Origin: Cryptomeria japonica
Lineage: Eukaryota > Streptophyta > Pinopsida > Cupressales > Cupressaceae
Assembly (NCBI RefSeq): GCF_030272615.1
Contig: NC_081413.1
Span: 162,316,849 to 162,376,848, forward strand
DNA: 60,000 bases
Direction: 5' to 3'
The stretch's first letter is position 1. Every line of letters begins with the position of its first letter. Under the pieces are notes generated by a model. That model did no database searches. It worked only from the letters and a program-made list of their open reading frames with translations, and was not told the origin of the DNA. Positions 46,241 to 57,246 of this stretch are shown here, piece after piece. Made by a program: the position numbers and the translations under genes.

Positions 46241-47530
46241 GTCTCTGTGAATACTTAGCTCAGGAACCTGAGGACCTAGGAGAAACTCAAAATGAGACAG
46301 TGTTGATGCATACAGAACTGGAGGAGAGGACCTAGATCACTAACCGAAAATTTTCCTCCAGAACTCCCCATAGAAAAGAAAAGGTTCAATAGGCTATAGA
46401 ATAGTGGCTATCAGTTGCTAGAAGGTGTCTTATTTAAGAAAAACTTCGATGGGGTTCTACTCCATTGTATAGATAGTAAGTAGGCTTAAAGGATTCTACA
46501 TGAGTTTCACAGTGGCCCTGTGAGGGGTCATTTCTCAGCACAAACAACAATAATGAAAATCACCCGCATAGGCTATTTTTGGCCATCGTTGTTTAAAGAT
46601 ATACATGCGCTTGTTTGAAAATGCAAAGAATTCTAGTTCTAAGTTGGAAAGCACAGAAATGAAACTATGTCGCTTAGGCCCATAATGGTTGATGAGCCTA
46701 GGCAAGTCAATCCACCATCTTTTGCTGGCCACAAAGGGATCCTCATGGCTATAGACTATTTCAAACTATGGACAAAAGTAGTGTCACTGAAGAATGCAAC
46801 TGAAGCTGAGATTCTGGGCTTCTTAGAAGAGCTAGTCACAAGGTTTGGTTCACCAAGAACCAAAATATCAGATAATGCCAAAGCTTTCACAGTGTCTAGG
46901 TTGACCCAATTCACCCAAAGCCATGGCATCTACCTAAAGAATTATTCAAACTATTACTTGCTAGGGAATGGTTTGTTCGAGTCTATAAATAAGAACCTGA
47001 TCTGTCTTATCAAGAGAATTGGGGCAGAATATAAAAGGGAGTGGCATTGCCATTTGAAAAGCGCACTCTAGGCAGACAGGGTCACCCCTAAACAAGTGTT
47101 GAAGAACACCCCATACAAGCTTGTATATGAGAAAGAGGCACATTTTCCAATCTCATCAGATATTCTAGTCCTGTAGCTCCTTAAATCCCTTGAGTTGGAG
47201 GAAAATGAGCCTATGGAAGTAAGGTTGGCAGAGCTCTTGGAGCTACAAGAAGAAAGAGAGGTGGCTTCCAACTCTCTCCAAAACCACCAAGAAAGTATCA
47301 ATATATGGTTTGATAGAAAGAGCCCAAACCTTGGTTTTAAATAGGGAGACCTTATCCTAAAATATAACGAACGTGGTGCAAAGTCGAGACACCGTGCCAA
47401 ATTCGACAGCTTGTGGGAGGGTTTGTTCTACATTGTTGAATGTAAAGGCTTTAATGATTTCATGTTAGAGGACTCACAAGGTGAGATTTTAGAGATCCCA
47501 GTCAACGGGATCCACCTCAAAGCTTTTCAT
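46241..47530 (+). pseudogene. Integrase of element Y
   Basis: H2C2-type start (EFHSGPVRGHFSAQTTIMKI ... GYFWPSLFKDI, then CKEF near 46620), catalytic core with AIDYFKLWTK (D), ISDNAKAF (D) and GNGLFESINKNL (E), then NTPYKLVYEKEAHFP and a C-terminal GDLILKYNERGAKSR / DSLWEGLFYIVE / IPVNGIHLKAFH. Ends at TAG 47532-47534. Full-length order, with scattered TAG stops and frameshifts. Confidence 0.85.
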
Positions 47531-47836
47531 TAGGCTTATCCTTGTTTTTGTGTGTAAATATTGTAAATAGTGTTGCTTTCTATTTTTTGGAGGCCCCTTT
47601 TTGTCCTAGTTCTTTATGCTCTTAATTCTGAGTTGTTTAGACCCAAGCAAATCGAAAGAAAGAAAAGACAAACATTATAAGTCAAAGAAGCCATGAAATT
47701 AGATACAAAAATATCTTTTATATTATATATATGGTTTCTTTACATATATACATTCAAAAAGGCTCTTAGGCCATTGTATCTTTTAAGAAAAATACAAAAA
47801 GAGAGAGAGAAAGGCTGATGTAGAGAATTGGCTTTC

Positions 47837-48990
47837 TTAGTCATCATATTCTTCTTCGAGCTCATGCTCATTGAAGTCAACATCATCATCATCATTGTCT
47901 CTGTCGCCAAAATAAAATTCTAAGTCCAATTTCAAGCCCAAGTCCAAGAATTGAAGAATCACCTGGAGAATAGGAGGAGCGTTGGGGGTTAGGATTCTTG
48001 GCAAAATGTAGTCCCGAAAATCAAAATACCATGCTACCCCTTCTGCCTCGACCAGAATATGTATCTTCAATAGAAATTCAGCTACTCACCATGCTTGGTA
48101 GTGTTGTTTCATTATAGACATGGTTTTATTACCAGAAACCAAAGGCATCCATGGGACTACCTCATCATCGTAGATGAAATGCCGCAATTCCAAAGTAGTT
48201 GGAATGCCAAGTGAATGGGGTTTGCATAATAGACTATCTCATCCAACCCACCCAAATATTTATCACAAAAAAAATGTCAGTAAGGCACATAATAAGGTGT
48301 TTGGGAAGGGCAATATCAAACATGAGGTGATGTCTATGTTTACATGGTAGCGATCCTCAGAGCCCACAAAATCCTCTCCTAAGACCTATTTGATGGCAGC
48401 TATGAGTATAGGGTTGCTATGGGTCGTCATTAGTTGCAAGCAGTGGCCTGAGAAGGAAACTTGATTGTCTGTGCTTACTAATCTAATGGGAGTATCCATT
48501 ACTTCTATCCTATGCAACTACTCACTCCTATCCTAAACCACTAAGAATTTGTTATCAATATCACCAGAACCAATTTCTTAAGCGGTATTTATAGAAGAGA
48601 TTATGCCAAAAGTAGTATCAATGTCTCTTGCATTAGCACAAGTTGGCGATTAATGATGTTGATTACCGCACATATTAGTCTTTAATCATCTCTCCTACAC
48701 AATCTTTTGGGAGGATGTGCAAATCACGAGTTGTTGCCATGCATCCTTCCATAATATTTCCTTTTGCAAAAACTTTTAGGTAATCTCTCACGTCGATATG
48801 TTCAGCAGGCGTTCATAAATATGCATAGATTGGGGAGCCCTTCAACCAAGAAGATCATACATACCAATGCAAAAGGTTTTCAAATGGCAGAATTAAAGGG
48901 CATAATTGCCTCACTTTTTAGTGAGTTGGCAGTAAGGCGTGCAACATGCGAATTAATTCCACATGTATCTGTGAGTTGGCCATTTCATCA
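47837..48990 (-). pseudogene. Antisense extra ORF of element Y
   Basis: On the strand opposite pol, a coherent protein text runs to a stop at 47837. It includes GCMATTRDLHILPKDCVGEM (~48740), NARDIDTTFGIISSINTA, EVMDTPIRLVSTDNQVSFSG (~48490), IKxVLGEDFVGSEDRYHVNI, then LELRHFIYDDEVVPWMPLVS (~48190), WYFDFRDYILPRILTPNAPP (~48020), and a very acidic end (NDDDDVDFNEHELEEEYDD). Stops are TAG/TAA where Gln or Trp fits. There is one frameshift near 48665 and another near 48230. No family recognised. Antisense extra ORFs at this site are known in some Tat-type plant elements. Confidence 0.55.
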
Positions 48991-49199
48991 AGTTAACTCT
49001 CAGTTAACGTACCGTGCAATACAATTTTCAAGGACTCCATCTTCATGGATAAGGTTTTATCAATAATGGAAGCGCATGCAACAACGAAGTGAAATAAGAA
49101 TAAAGTTTTTCTAGCCTCTAAGTGCAACCCTTGAGAGACCACAAAAAAATGGCATCATTCACAGGAGTTTCTAGTATCTCTCTTGATAGCTAGTATGTG

Positions 49200-52100
49200 G
49201 ACATTTTCTGAGAGGCATCTTTTGCTACCCATGCCATGCCATTGAAGCCCGACAGTCCTTTTAGAAAACTAGAAGAAAAGGGCCATTTCAAAGACATAGT
49301 TGTGGTTGCAGATAGGTTCGAAGATGTTTTTGACCTTGATGTTTGTGTTCAACCAAAGACCTTCTAAGAGGCTGCCTATTAGAGATGGAATAAGGGTGGT
49401 TCAGGTAGGCCTTCTTTTCAGCTTTGGTACTCTATTCTCCCACAATACATGGTTCTTATGGTGCCTCTTTGCCCTGATTTTATCAATGAATGCACCAAGA
49501 ATTTTTCCCTAGACCCACCTATTAATTAAAGGATAACAACTAAAGGTAGTGATAAGTGTTGAATCCATCAGGGATATGTTATGTATTCTTCATATTGGCA
49601 ATAATATAGTGATTTTTAAGAAAAAGGCCTTAGAGTTTTATTGGAGAACTAGAGATCTCGTTGTTAGTTTCTATAATGACCTGATGCAAAGAGATCCAGA
49701 TACCACTGAGCATCCTCAATTCCCAATAGCTTATGGTACCTTCAAATAGAAAGATGTTGCATCTATGTTGGCATACATTTTTTTCCTTAATGATGATCGA
49801 GATATTCACCCATTGCAAATGGGTTTCCCATTCAAGTTCTACAAGAAGAAAGAAGTTTTCCATTTTAACTTTGTGGATGTCTTGGTACATGAGATGGTGG
49901 AGCAGCTGATGAACTTCAAAAAGCATCACAGGTTCAGGTACACCTCTTTTCTCGTCCACATGTTTCTACACCAGAACCCTAAATTCTTTAAAAAATCCAT
50001 GGAGCTTTCAATGTATGATAGTAAGAAAAGAAAGAATCTGGTGATAGTGTGGCCCCCCTTGCTGTCTACCACACACAATACTTATGCATTTTCAGATGCC
50101 TTCTTGGCCCCTACAATGCAAGATTTGATTAAGATAGACATAGATTCAATCACACGCTTTTCAAAAATATAAATTCCCTAGATGAGATCCAATAGTCTCT
50201 CATGTGATTGGTATCTAGGGTCAGATTTTTCTTTCATCAAAACTCATGGTTTAATTGAAGAACCTTTTCCCCTTCTGCAATCCATTCCAGATCACACTTT
50301 GGCTCTAGAAATTTTTAGGCAGGTGGTCATTATTTAATAGCGCATAGGTTCAAGAAGGAATGGGGTTGCCATTTTTAAAGATGCTATAATTGGACCCATT
50401 GTTCTCATCAAAAGAATCCATGTGGAAAACATACTCACTTCAAATCTAGTTCAAAAAAGCCTTGTGGTTATTGATGATAAATGGAATTATGACCTAGACA
50501 GATGTCTAGCCTCAAGAAAGAACCCAATAGTGCATATACCACATGGCCCTATTTGGGATTCATGGAGAAACCTGCAAGAAGATAGCTTGATAGTATATGT
50601 GAATCTGCATCTCATTCCCAAGGAAGAAAGACCGCCTTGGCTATCCTTCTATAAGGTGAAAGAAAAGTATGACCCAACCAAGAAATTACCACTACATTTA
50701 TATAGAAAACTATAGGAAGAGAGTTGGCCCGAAGATAAGAGGCAGGCCTTTTGGAGATATAGGCAAGAGATCAAAGAAAACAAATTGGGATTAGGAAATC
50801 TTCCCAGTGATGATGATTTCGAGTGAGAGTGGTGGAAATATAAAAATGATGAGGATGAAGATTATGATCCTCCTCCGGCTACCACTGATGAAGGAGTTGT
50901 TGCAGAAGTGGTTGAGTTGCCCCAAGGGAAAGGAAAGCAAATCAAGATCATTGTCTTGGGTTTTGCGCTTGATACCACTTTTCACTCTATAGAGTAGCCT
51001 GTCGGAAGGCCTAGATCTTATACTTCAAGAAAGTGGCCAAGTCAAGTCCCAAAGTAGCAGGATTCTCCAGAGGAGGTCATGGATTCTCATAAGAAGAAAA
51101 AGAAAACTTCTAGTGTTCTCAAGAGTTTGCAGACTCAAGCCTCTATATCAACACAAGTTTTGCTTGCATCAACAACCTCTCCAGCTCGGGTACTTTTTTC
51201 TACCCCTCTCCTTTCTTCTCAATCTCTAGTTTTTGTGTCAGCATCATCCTCAATCAACCCTACTATTGCACTAAATAATCCTGAGATAGTCGCATCATCC
51301 AGGCCATCCCCACAGACTGAATCAATTGTAACCTCTGCTAGCCCATTTAGGTCTTCCCCAGCTAGAGTTGTCACTTTCAAAACCATGATTAGCATGACCC
51401 ACTCTGTTCAAACCCCAAGCTAGCCAGCTAAGATATCTTATGCTTCACGTGGCCTCAGGTTTGCAATTTTTTCACCCACATCGCTTTTCTCCTCGCCTAC
51501 TGGTGTTTTCCCTAGGATCTGTCCTTTTTTCCCAAATGCACTCTCTTTGATAGCTCTAGCCCAATTGCAAGCTAGTATGGCTCATGTTCCTTTCATCCCA
51601 CCTGTAGGAGCTCCTTTCACAGGGCAAATGATCCCTTCCCCATCAGATTTCCATTAGTATGCGGATTCAAGCAAGCTCACGCAAGCTCAAAGGGCACATA
51701 AGAGGAAGGTTAAAGATTCCTGGAAGCCCTTGGCGCCTTGTATTTAGACTATCTTTAGGGAGGATCATCAGAATTTAGTGTTTGCAACCATGACGCTGAA
51801 TGTTTTCAAACTAGCTAGTCAAATGAGGCTTGGACACTATTCTATCCATGTCATTGGAATTGATCTAAGTAGAGACCGACCGCAATATAGGGTAGAGATC
51901 ATGGAGGAATCATAGAAGGTGGTCTCTTCAGACTACATAAAGTGTACCCGCCGCCTGGAGAAGCTCACAGTTGAGTTAGAAAGAGTAAAAGCTACAAATG
52001 AACAATTGATGAAGGAAGGGTAGGCCAGAGAATCAAAGATGACTCACCTACAATCTGCAATACTTCAAGAAAAGGGAGAGAGAGATAAACTCCAAAATGC

Positions 52101-53349
52101 ATTAAAAATATCAGAGGGCCAACTGCAAGCAAAGTAGTCTGCTAAGCAGACAATATTCTAAGAGTTATATGATAAAATGTAAGAGTTATTGCGTATGCAA
52201 GATGATTCTTCTGATGTGGCTCAAATTCAATCTCAGTTGTAGGAAAGTATTGCAGAGAAAGAAAAGGAACATCAAGAAATGGTCAACAATCAGAACCTTC
52301 TTGCAGAAGAGAGAGAAGCAAAGGATAGAGCCTTGCAAGACTTCCAGACTTTGCAAGCTCAATTTACTCAAGAGCTTCAATATTCTAAGGCAGAAAACAA
52401 ATAGATGCAGGAAGAGGTGTAGGATAAGAAAACTAGAATAATAATGCTACAACATTAGATAACAGAGAAAGGAAAGGATTTGAAAGAAATGCATGAACGA
52501 TTGGAATCTAAAGAGGTTGAGGTGGAATTAATTTCAAAACCATCGGATTCTCAGCTTGTTCCTCCCATAGACTTCACCTATCTAGTGCAGGGGCTTCATA
52601 ATACATATTGGAAAAATATAAAGTGATTTGTTTCCTTCCTGGAACCAGCTCTAAGGTTCTTAGTGGTTTCATGTGGTTTGTGTGCTAAGGTTGACCCTTT
52701 CATTGAGCATGTCATGCAAGTGGTGGCCCCTAAATTATTTTAGGCTCAGAAGTTAGTCAATTGGATTTATGCCACTTCCTCCCAAGAGTTAACTACAATA
52801 GGAATCACAGATCCCAAGGAAGTAATCCAAAAGGTTAACTATTTTATCAATTCCAGCAGGACAACCAAAGAAAGTGTTTCAAGTTTGTCATCTTTAAATG
52901 ATTTCATCAGTTTTGTTACAGAACTCCTTGAAGGTTTCGTAAAACTTGGCCTACCCTCCCCTTTTGTTCCATATGGTTCAGTCATGGAAGTTGAGCAACT
53001 CTCAAGCTTAATTGTGTAGAAGCAAAAAGATCAGTCATCTTTACAAGTCCTGAGAAACCCTCTTGGGGTGGATGATTTTGAGGCCTTATTTCATCCTTTA
53101 ACCAAAATCCTCACCATGCTAGAGTTAGCCCACAAAGAACCAGAGACAATTCCTTTCAAGGATGTCAGTGAGTTGGGCCAGAATGTTCAAGCTCTCAAAG
53201 CTCAGGCAATCCTATCTAAAGATGATTGGTCTCCCCTACAACAACTTTTTGACTAGCGTTTCAAGCCAGAGGCATAGGTCAGGTTTGTGAAGCCAGAGAT
53301 TTTGGGTATGGGCATCCTGCAGGCAAGATTTCCCAAAAAATCACCAAGA
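49200..53349 (+). pseudogene. Very long sense extra ORF of element Y, coiled coil
   Basis: After a frameshift near 49520, one plus-strand reading runs for more than 1200 codons, broken mainly by TAG. Blocks: FFLNDDRDIHPLQMGFPFKF and FVDVLVHEMVEQLMNFKKHH (49765-50172); HIPHGPIWDSWRNLQEDSL and KEERPPWLSFYKVKEKYDP (50422-50715); an acidic stretch (NDEDEDYDPPP, ~50850); a Ser/Thr/Pro-rich linker (51079-51650); a coiled coil of ~200 residues (TRRLEKLTVELERVKATNEQ ... IAEKEKEHQEMVNNQNLLAE, 51940-52540); and a C-terminal helical domain (FEALFHPLTKILTMLELAHK, 53068-53256). The frame runs up to the 3' LTR. No family recognised and no membrane span seen, so an envelope role is not supported. Confidence 0.6.
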
Positions 53350-54472
53350 AATAAAGACTTTTGTCCACCATACCACTTTCAGGAGTCGTTTTTTTATTTT
53401 CCTTTCAGCTGAGGTTTTAACTTTTGCACCCTCGTGTCTTCCATGTGGTAGCATGACTCGCATTGTTCAAGCTTCTCTTTTTCCTTCATCAAGAAGCTAA
53501 GAGATGCTGATGTGTGGCAAGTTGCCATACCACTCCCTATTGGTGGGCCCATGTCTCTAAAATGTGTTTACATTCATGCCATGTGGCAGATCCTCTCGAG
53601 GTGTCTTATGCAATTTTGTTTCATCCCTAGGACGCACCCTCCTGCTGCCACGTTGCATTTGAAGCAACCGTTGAGTGACCTTAGTATGTTTTTTGAGATA
53701 TGCGGTTGAGTAATGGTTGTGAGTTCTTCCATTTTGATCCGTTGTTAGGATATTTGGTGGTAGTTGTGCTAGAGGTCAAAGTTTTCTTAATCCAGTTTCT
53801 CATTAGGTTGTTTCACAACTGCTAACGGGGTTGCCAATGATGCATATGGTTTTTCTCTCTTTTTTCTCTACCAGGGCGTTGGTTCTCATCTATATAAGTG
53901 TTTATTTTTGCTTTTGTAAGGGTTCAAAATTTTGAGAAGAATTATACACAATTGTTGTGGAATTATGCCTTTAATTTGTAATTGTGCTTTTTGAGACTGT
54001 GATAATCAAATTGTGCCTTCGGCCTTTATGATCACTATATTTCAATGTGCAAGGATATCTTTCTATTCATTTTGTAATTTTATGCAACTTTAGGAATATA
54101 TGTTGTAGGACTTTGTAGATTAAACTATGTCTTTTGAACTTGTTATCTAGTGGATGAATGGCATCTGTTACTTTATGTTGAATGGATTGTTGTTTATATT
54201 TCAATATTGATTTTCTGGGCATGTAGATTGTTGAATGGAACTTAGAGTTGCATGTATGTGAATTTTTCTTTGTGCTTGTAGTATTTTAAAATCATCTCAC
54301 CGCATCACTATAGAATAGTTTTTCTTTAAGTTTTCCTTCTTCCCCTTTTCTCCCCCATGTATGAAGAGTCTGCTTCTAAAATCTTAGAGGTCACTTAGTG
54401 AACACACGTAGGTCCCCCATCATTGATTTTCCCATAAGGTTGTTTTCATAAAAGTAATTTTATTGATCAACA
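53350..54472 (+). mobile_element. 3' LTR of element Y (~1.1 kb, internally deleted)
   Basis: Matches 39252-39880 and 40990-41473. The first bases are changed (aataaagac for TGTAGA), so the left end is approximate. No clean polypurine tract is visible before it. Confidence 0.75.
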
Positions 54473-54477
54473 ATAAG
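54473..54477. repeat. Target site duplication ATAAG (right) of element Y
   Basis: Matches 39247-39251. Joining the flanks puts the leader of element X next to its primer site. Confidence 0.85.
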
Positions 54478-54482
54478 CATGC

Positions 54483-54500
54483 AAGATGTTGGGTTCACCA
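54483..54500 (-). other. Primer binding site of element X
   Basis: Minus strand TGGTGAACCCAACATCTT, three bases after the LTR end; shares TGGTGAACCC with the TR-GAG element. Confidence 0.7.
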
Positions 54501-54503
54501 AAA

Positions 54504-55646
54504 TGTAATGTGGTGAAAATTAGGAATTAGGGTTTCAATAAGTAAACCACAAAATAGACCAATTAACACACATACATTGAAACAAGATTGAATCCAATAG
54601 ATCTAGGCTCAATCCTTATGAGGAAAGAAATTGAGTTTTTTTATTATGAAATTAGGGTAAAGTGAGGGACAATTGAAGTAATCCAATAGGAATAGTAAGC
54701 TATAAATGTCCCATGAAGCCACCAACTTGAATATGAAAAAAATGAGATGTTTAAAACTCATCCTTTGAAGTTCAACCTAATTTTTTGAGATCAGCTAGCA
54801 CAAATCCACCATAGTCCTCTAAATTTTTCTCCGTCGAAAGTTGACCCATTCGTCACTTTTGACTTGTCAGATTTATCAAGTACAACTCTACACCCGAAAG
54901 GGAGAGATGTTGGGAAAAGGTGTTTGGCTTATTTTAAACCTAATTTTTGGAATTAACCATGAATAAAATAATGTAAATACTAAAATAAATGTTAGGGAGA
55001 TATACTTCAGATTTGTAATTGTTGATGCTGATGCAATTCTCTTTGAATGTAATCATAAATGTTGAATGTAATGGCATGACAAACACATGGACTTGAAAAA
55101 CCCTAATCACACACATATGCTTCCATGAACATTGATGTAACTTTTCTCCACAATGCTTGAATGATGAATTTTTAGCCTTAAATCTCTAAAGATGCTTGAT
55201 GATGAATGCTTCATGAATGCATGAATACTTTAGGTATATAATGCATTCCTCTTAGATCTAAAATAAATTTATAGGATGTCTTTATATAGGGTTCCCTAGG
55301 TAATTTCGTAATTAGGCTGACCTCCAATGGTCATGTGTAGTCTCAAGGATCAAATGTTCTTGGGGAGATATAGAAGCTATTCCATTTCAAATTAGGGCCC
55401 CTTTGAGAGTGACCAAGGCATTTTGGGGTGACCTAGTCCAAACTAGGGTGTCCCATGCCTTGGTCCTTCTTCAAAGAGGACCAAAACAAGTAGCCAATCA
55501 AGTGGACATCTAACAAAGAGACCCACCAAAGGGTTTACATGACATCAAAGCTGAATAATAGGGCCTGAATGGACCTAGAGAGGAGATGAGGATAGGACAT
55601 GCTAAAGTAGAAGCACAAACATGAGGTGTAAATTGGACCGACTACA
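54504..55646 (-). mobile_element. 5' LTR of element X (1143 bp)
   Basis: Plus-strand ends TGTAATGTGG and GACTACA. Matches 26813-28045 with scattered changes and small deletions; the two copies are far more diverged than the TR-GAG LTRs, so X is older. Confidence 0.8.
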
Positions 55647-55650
55647 AAAG

Positions 55651-56078
55651 AATCAAGTAAATCACTCATAAGTGACTTCCACACACAAACAAAATTAATG
55701 CTTCCCCACTATCCAAAAAGGAACGAAGTGAGAGTAGCGATTTTTAAAAATAAATCGATGTCTTGGAAGTTTTGACTAAATCGAAAGTTAATTCTTGAAT
55801 TATCCTAGAAATTTAAGAGAGTCCTGAACAATTGATGAAACTTGTCTTGATTTAATTGATTAATTTTTGGAGATATAAATTATTTTAATTATTTTTCTCC
55901 TCATTCTTATGTCCTTTGTCATATTTATTATGCATGTTATTTGTATAGAATAAATCTTTTTATTAAGTTGGATTATATAGATGTTGACATCTTTGTCTTT
56001 ATATATTAAATTATAATAAGATAAGAATGCATCTAAATTATAAATTTGTCTTATTGGATTATAACAAGAAGTCCTCCT
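55651..56078. other. AT-rich spacer
   Basis: No gene or repeat recognised. The minus-strand ORF at 55860-56117 has the composition of AT-rich DNA and no family. Confidence 0.35.
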
Positions 56079-57232
56079 TGAGCAAAAAAGATTAAGATTA
56101 ACCAGACATAATAGCACCAGAGAAAGACATCAGATATACGTGGGAAAACCCTTACGGGTAAAAAAACCACCACCAAAAAAGAGATCCCTTTATTTAGTAA
56201 ACAACATGGTTACAATAAAGTACTCATATCCTCTTTTATGGACTCTCTTCTCAGAACTATGTTCTCACAACATGCAGACACCTCTACTTGGCTTGGCTTC
56301 TACAACTTACATCCATTCTCTTCGGCTACCACCACAGTATTCATGCACACCCATCTGCTCGTCGGTTACATCTTTGGAAACCACCATCTCCCAAACCAAT
56401 TGGCCTTGGAGCATAAGTGTCCAGTAACAACCTGTTCATTCATGAATTTGTGGAAAACATATTATCTCACATTCATCTGGAAGTTGGGTCAGTTCGTATT
56501 CAAATACACCAACAAAAACATTCCAAGTGTCTGCCTATTAGTCTTCGATCCAGGTGACATCAACCCGATCATCGAAGGTGATTCCATCGGGTATCCGGAA
56601 GACAAACAATCAGCTATCCCAAACATCTGATCTTTCTCTTTGCACTCCACCATGTGGCACCCCCTGATTGGTTCTGGGTCCCTTCTCTGACATCTTATCA
56701 CAGCCTCACTATCCGCTTGAAATTCTTCTTTGTCGTTGGGTCTTGATGGAAAGTCTCACGAGCAATTTCCCATCGCGACCTAGTGACCACCGTCAGATCT
56801 TTTGTGATCGTTGTCTCATCATCTGCGATCTGCTCATCCTTTAACTCACCTAAGCCGCTCACTTGTCGGGTCCCACCACTTGGTTGCCATGCTGCGAGGG
56901 ATATTCCAATGAGCAGTTTCCCATCGTGACCTAGCGATCACTGTTCGATCAACCTTGATCGCCATCCGATCATCCTGGACTTGCTCACCAGTTAACTTCA
57001 CTTGAGTGCTCTCTTGTCGGGACCCATCACTTAGTCGCCATGCTGTGAGGGATATTCCAACGAGCAATTTCCCATTGTGACCTAGCAACAATCATTGGAT
57101 CTTTTCACTCGACCGTCAGATCTACTCAACTTGCTCACCCGATAGCCAATCACAAGAAGAGGGTTCCATCGGGGTAAGTTACACCGATCAACCTGAACAT
57201 TGGGCAGGAGAATTCGAGGCATATTTCCAACA
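56079..57232 (-). mobile_element. Copia-type 3' LTR (minus strand; right end firm, left end approximate)
   Basis: Minus strand GACAAGTGGGAGAT followed by TGTTGGAAATATGCC is the polypurine tract and LTR start typical of plant copia elements. Near the other end, minus strand TACCCGTAAGGGTTTTCCCA followed by CG is a text common in copia U5 regions. The ~1.15-kb length is plausible. Whether internal sequence follows beyond 57232 is unclear beyond the first ~100 bp. Confidence 0.6.
56760..57210. repeat. 151-bp tandem repeat in the copia-type LTR, about 3 units
   Basis: Landmark gagca(a/g)tttcccatNgtgacctag occurs at 56760, 56911 and 57062, spacing exactly 151 bp. Units are about 80% alike by eye. 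Confidence 0.85.
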
Positions 57233-57246
57233 ATCTCCCACTTGTC
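57233..57246 (-). other. Polypurine tract of the copia-type element
   Basis: Minus strand GACAAGTGGGAGAT, directly before LTR start TGTTGG. Confidence 0.6.

Larger units (their letters stand above)
39252..54472 (+). mobile_element. Ty3/gypsy element Y, ~15.2 kb, Tat-like with extra RNase H and extra ORFs
   Basis: Plus-strand element with LTRs at 39252-41473 and 53350-54472, matching target duplications ATAAG, and a primer site at 41483. Order: gag, protease, an extra RNase H-like domain, reverse transcriptase, RNase H, integrase, an antisense ORF, a long sense ORF, 3' LTR. All genes are decayed. The extra RNase H and the extra ORFs between integrase and the 3' LTR place it near the Tat/Ogre group of plant gypsy elements, where both traits are known. 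It lies inside element X, near the latter's primer site. Confidence 0.85.
26813..55646 (-). mobile_element. Gag-only LTR retrotransposon X, shell of a nested cluster
   Basis: Related LTRs lie at both ends in the same orientation (26813-28045 and 54504-55646). The right one has a primer site next to it at lower coordinates, so the element reads on the minus strand. Flanks carry a short matching duplication, AAAG (26809-26812 and 55647-55650). Without its two insertions (30669-38461 plus GATCC; 39252-54472 plus ATAAG) X is only about 5.8 kb, with gag remnants and no pol. It is therefore an old non-autonomous element. Its LTR and leader text resemble those of the gag-protease element nested in it. 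Confidence 0.75.

Noticed and set aside
49200-53349. Envelope gene in the position 3' of integrase
   Set aside because: No signal peptide, membrane span or Cys-rich ectodomain can be seen, so an envelope role is not supported.
55860-56117. 85-codon minus-strand ORF rich in Ile, Lys and Asn
   Set aside because: Composition of the surrounding AT-rich DNA; no recognisable motif.
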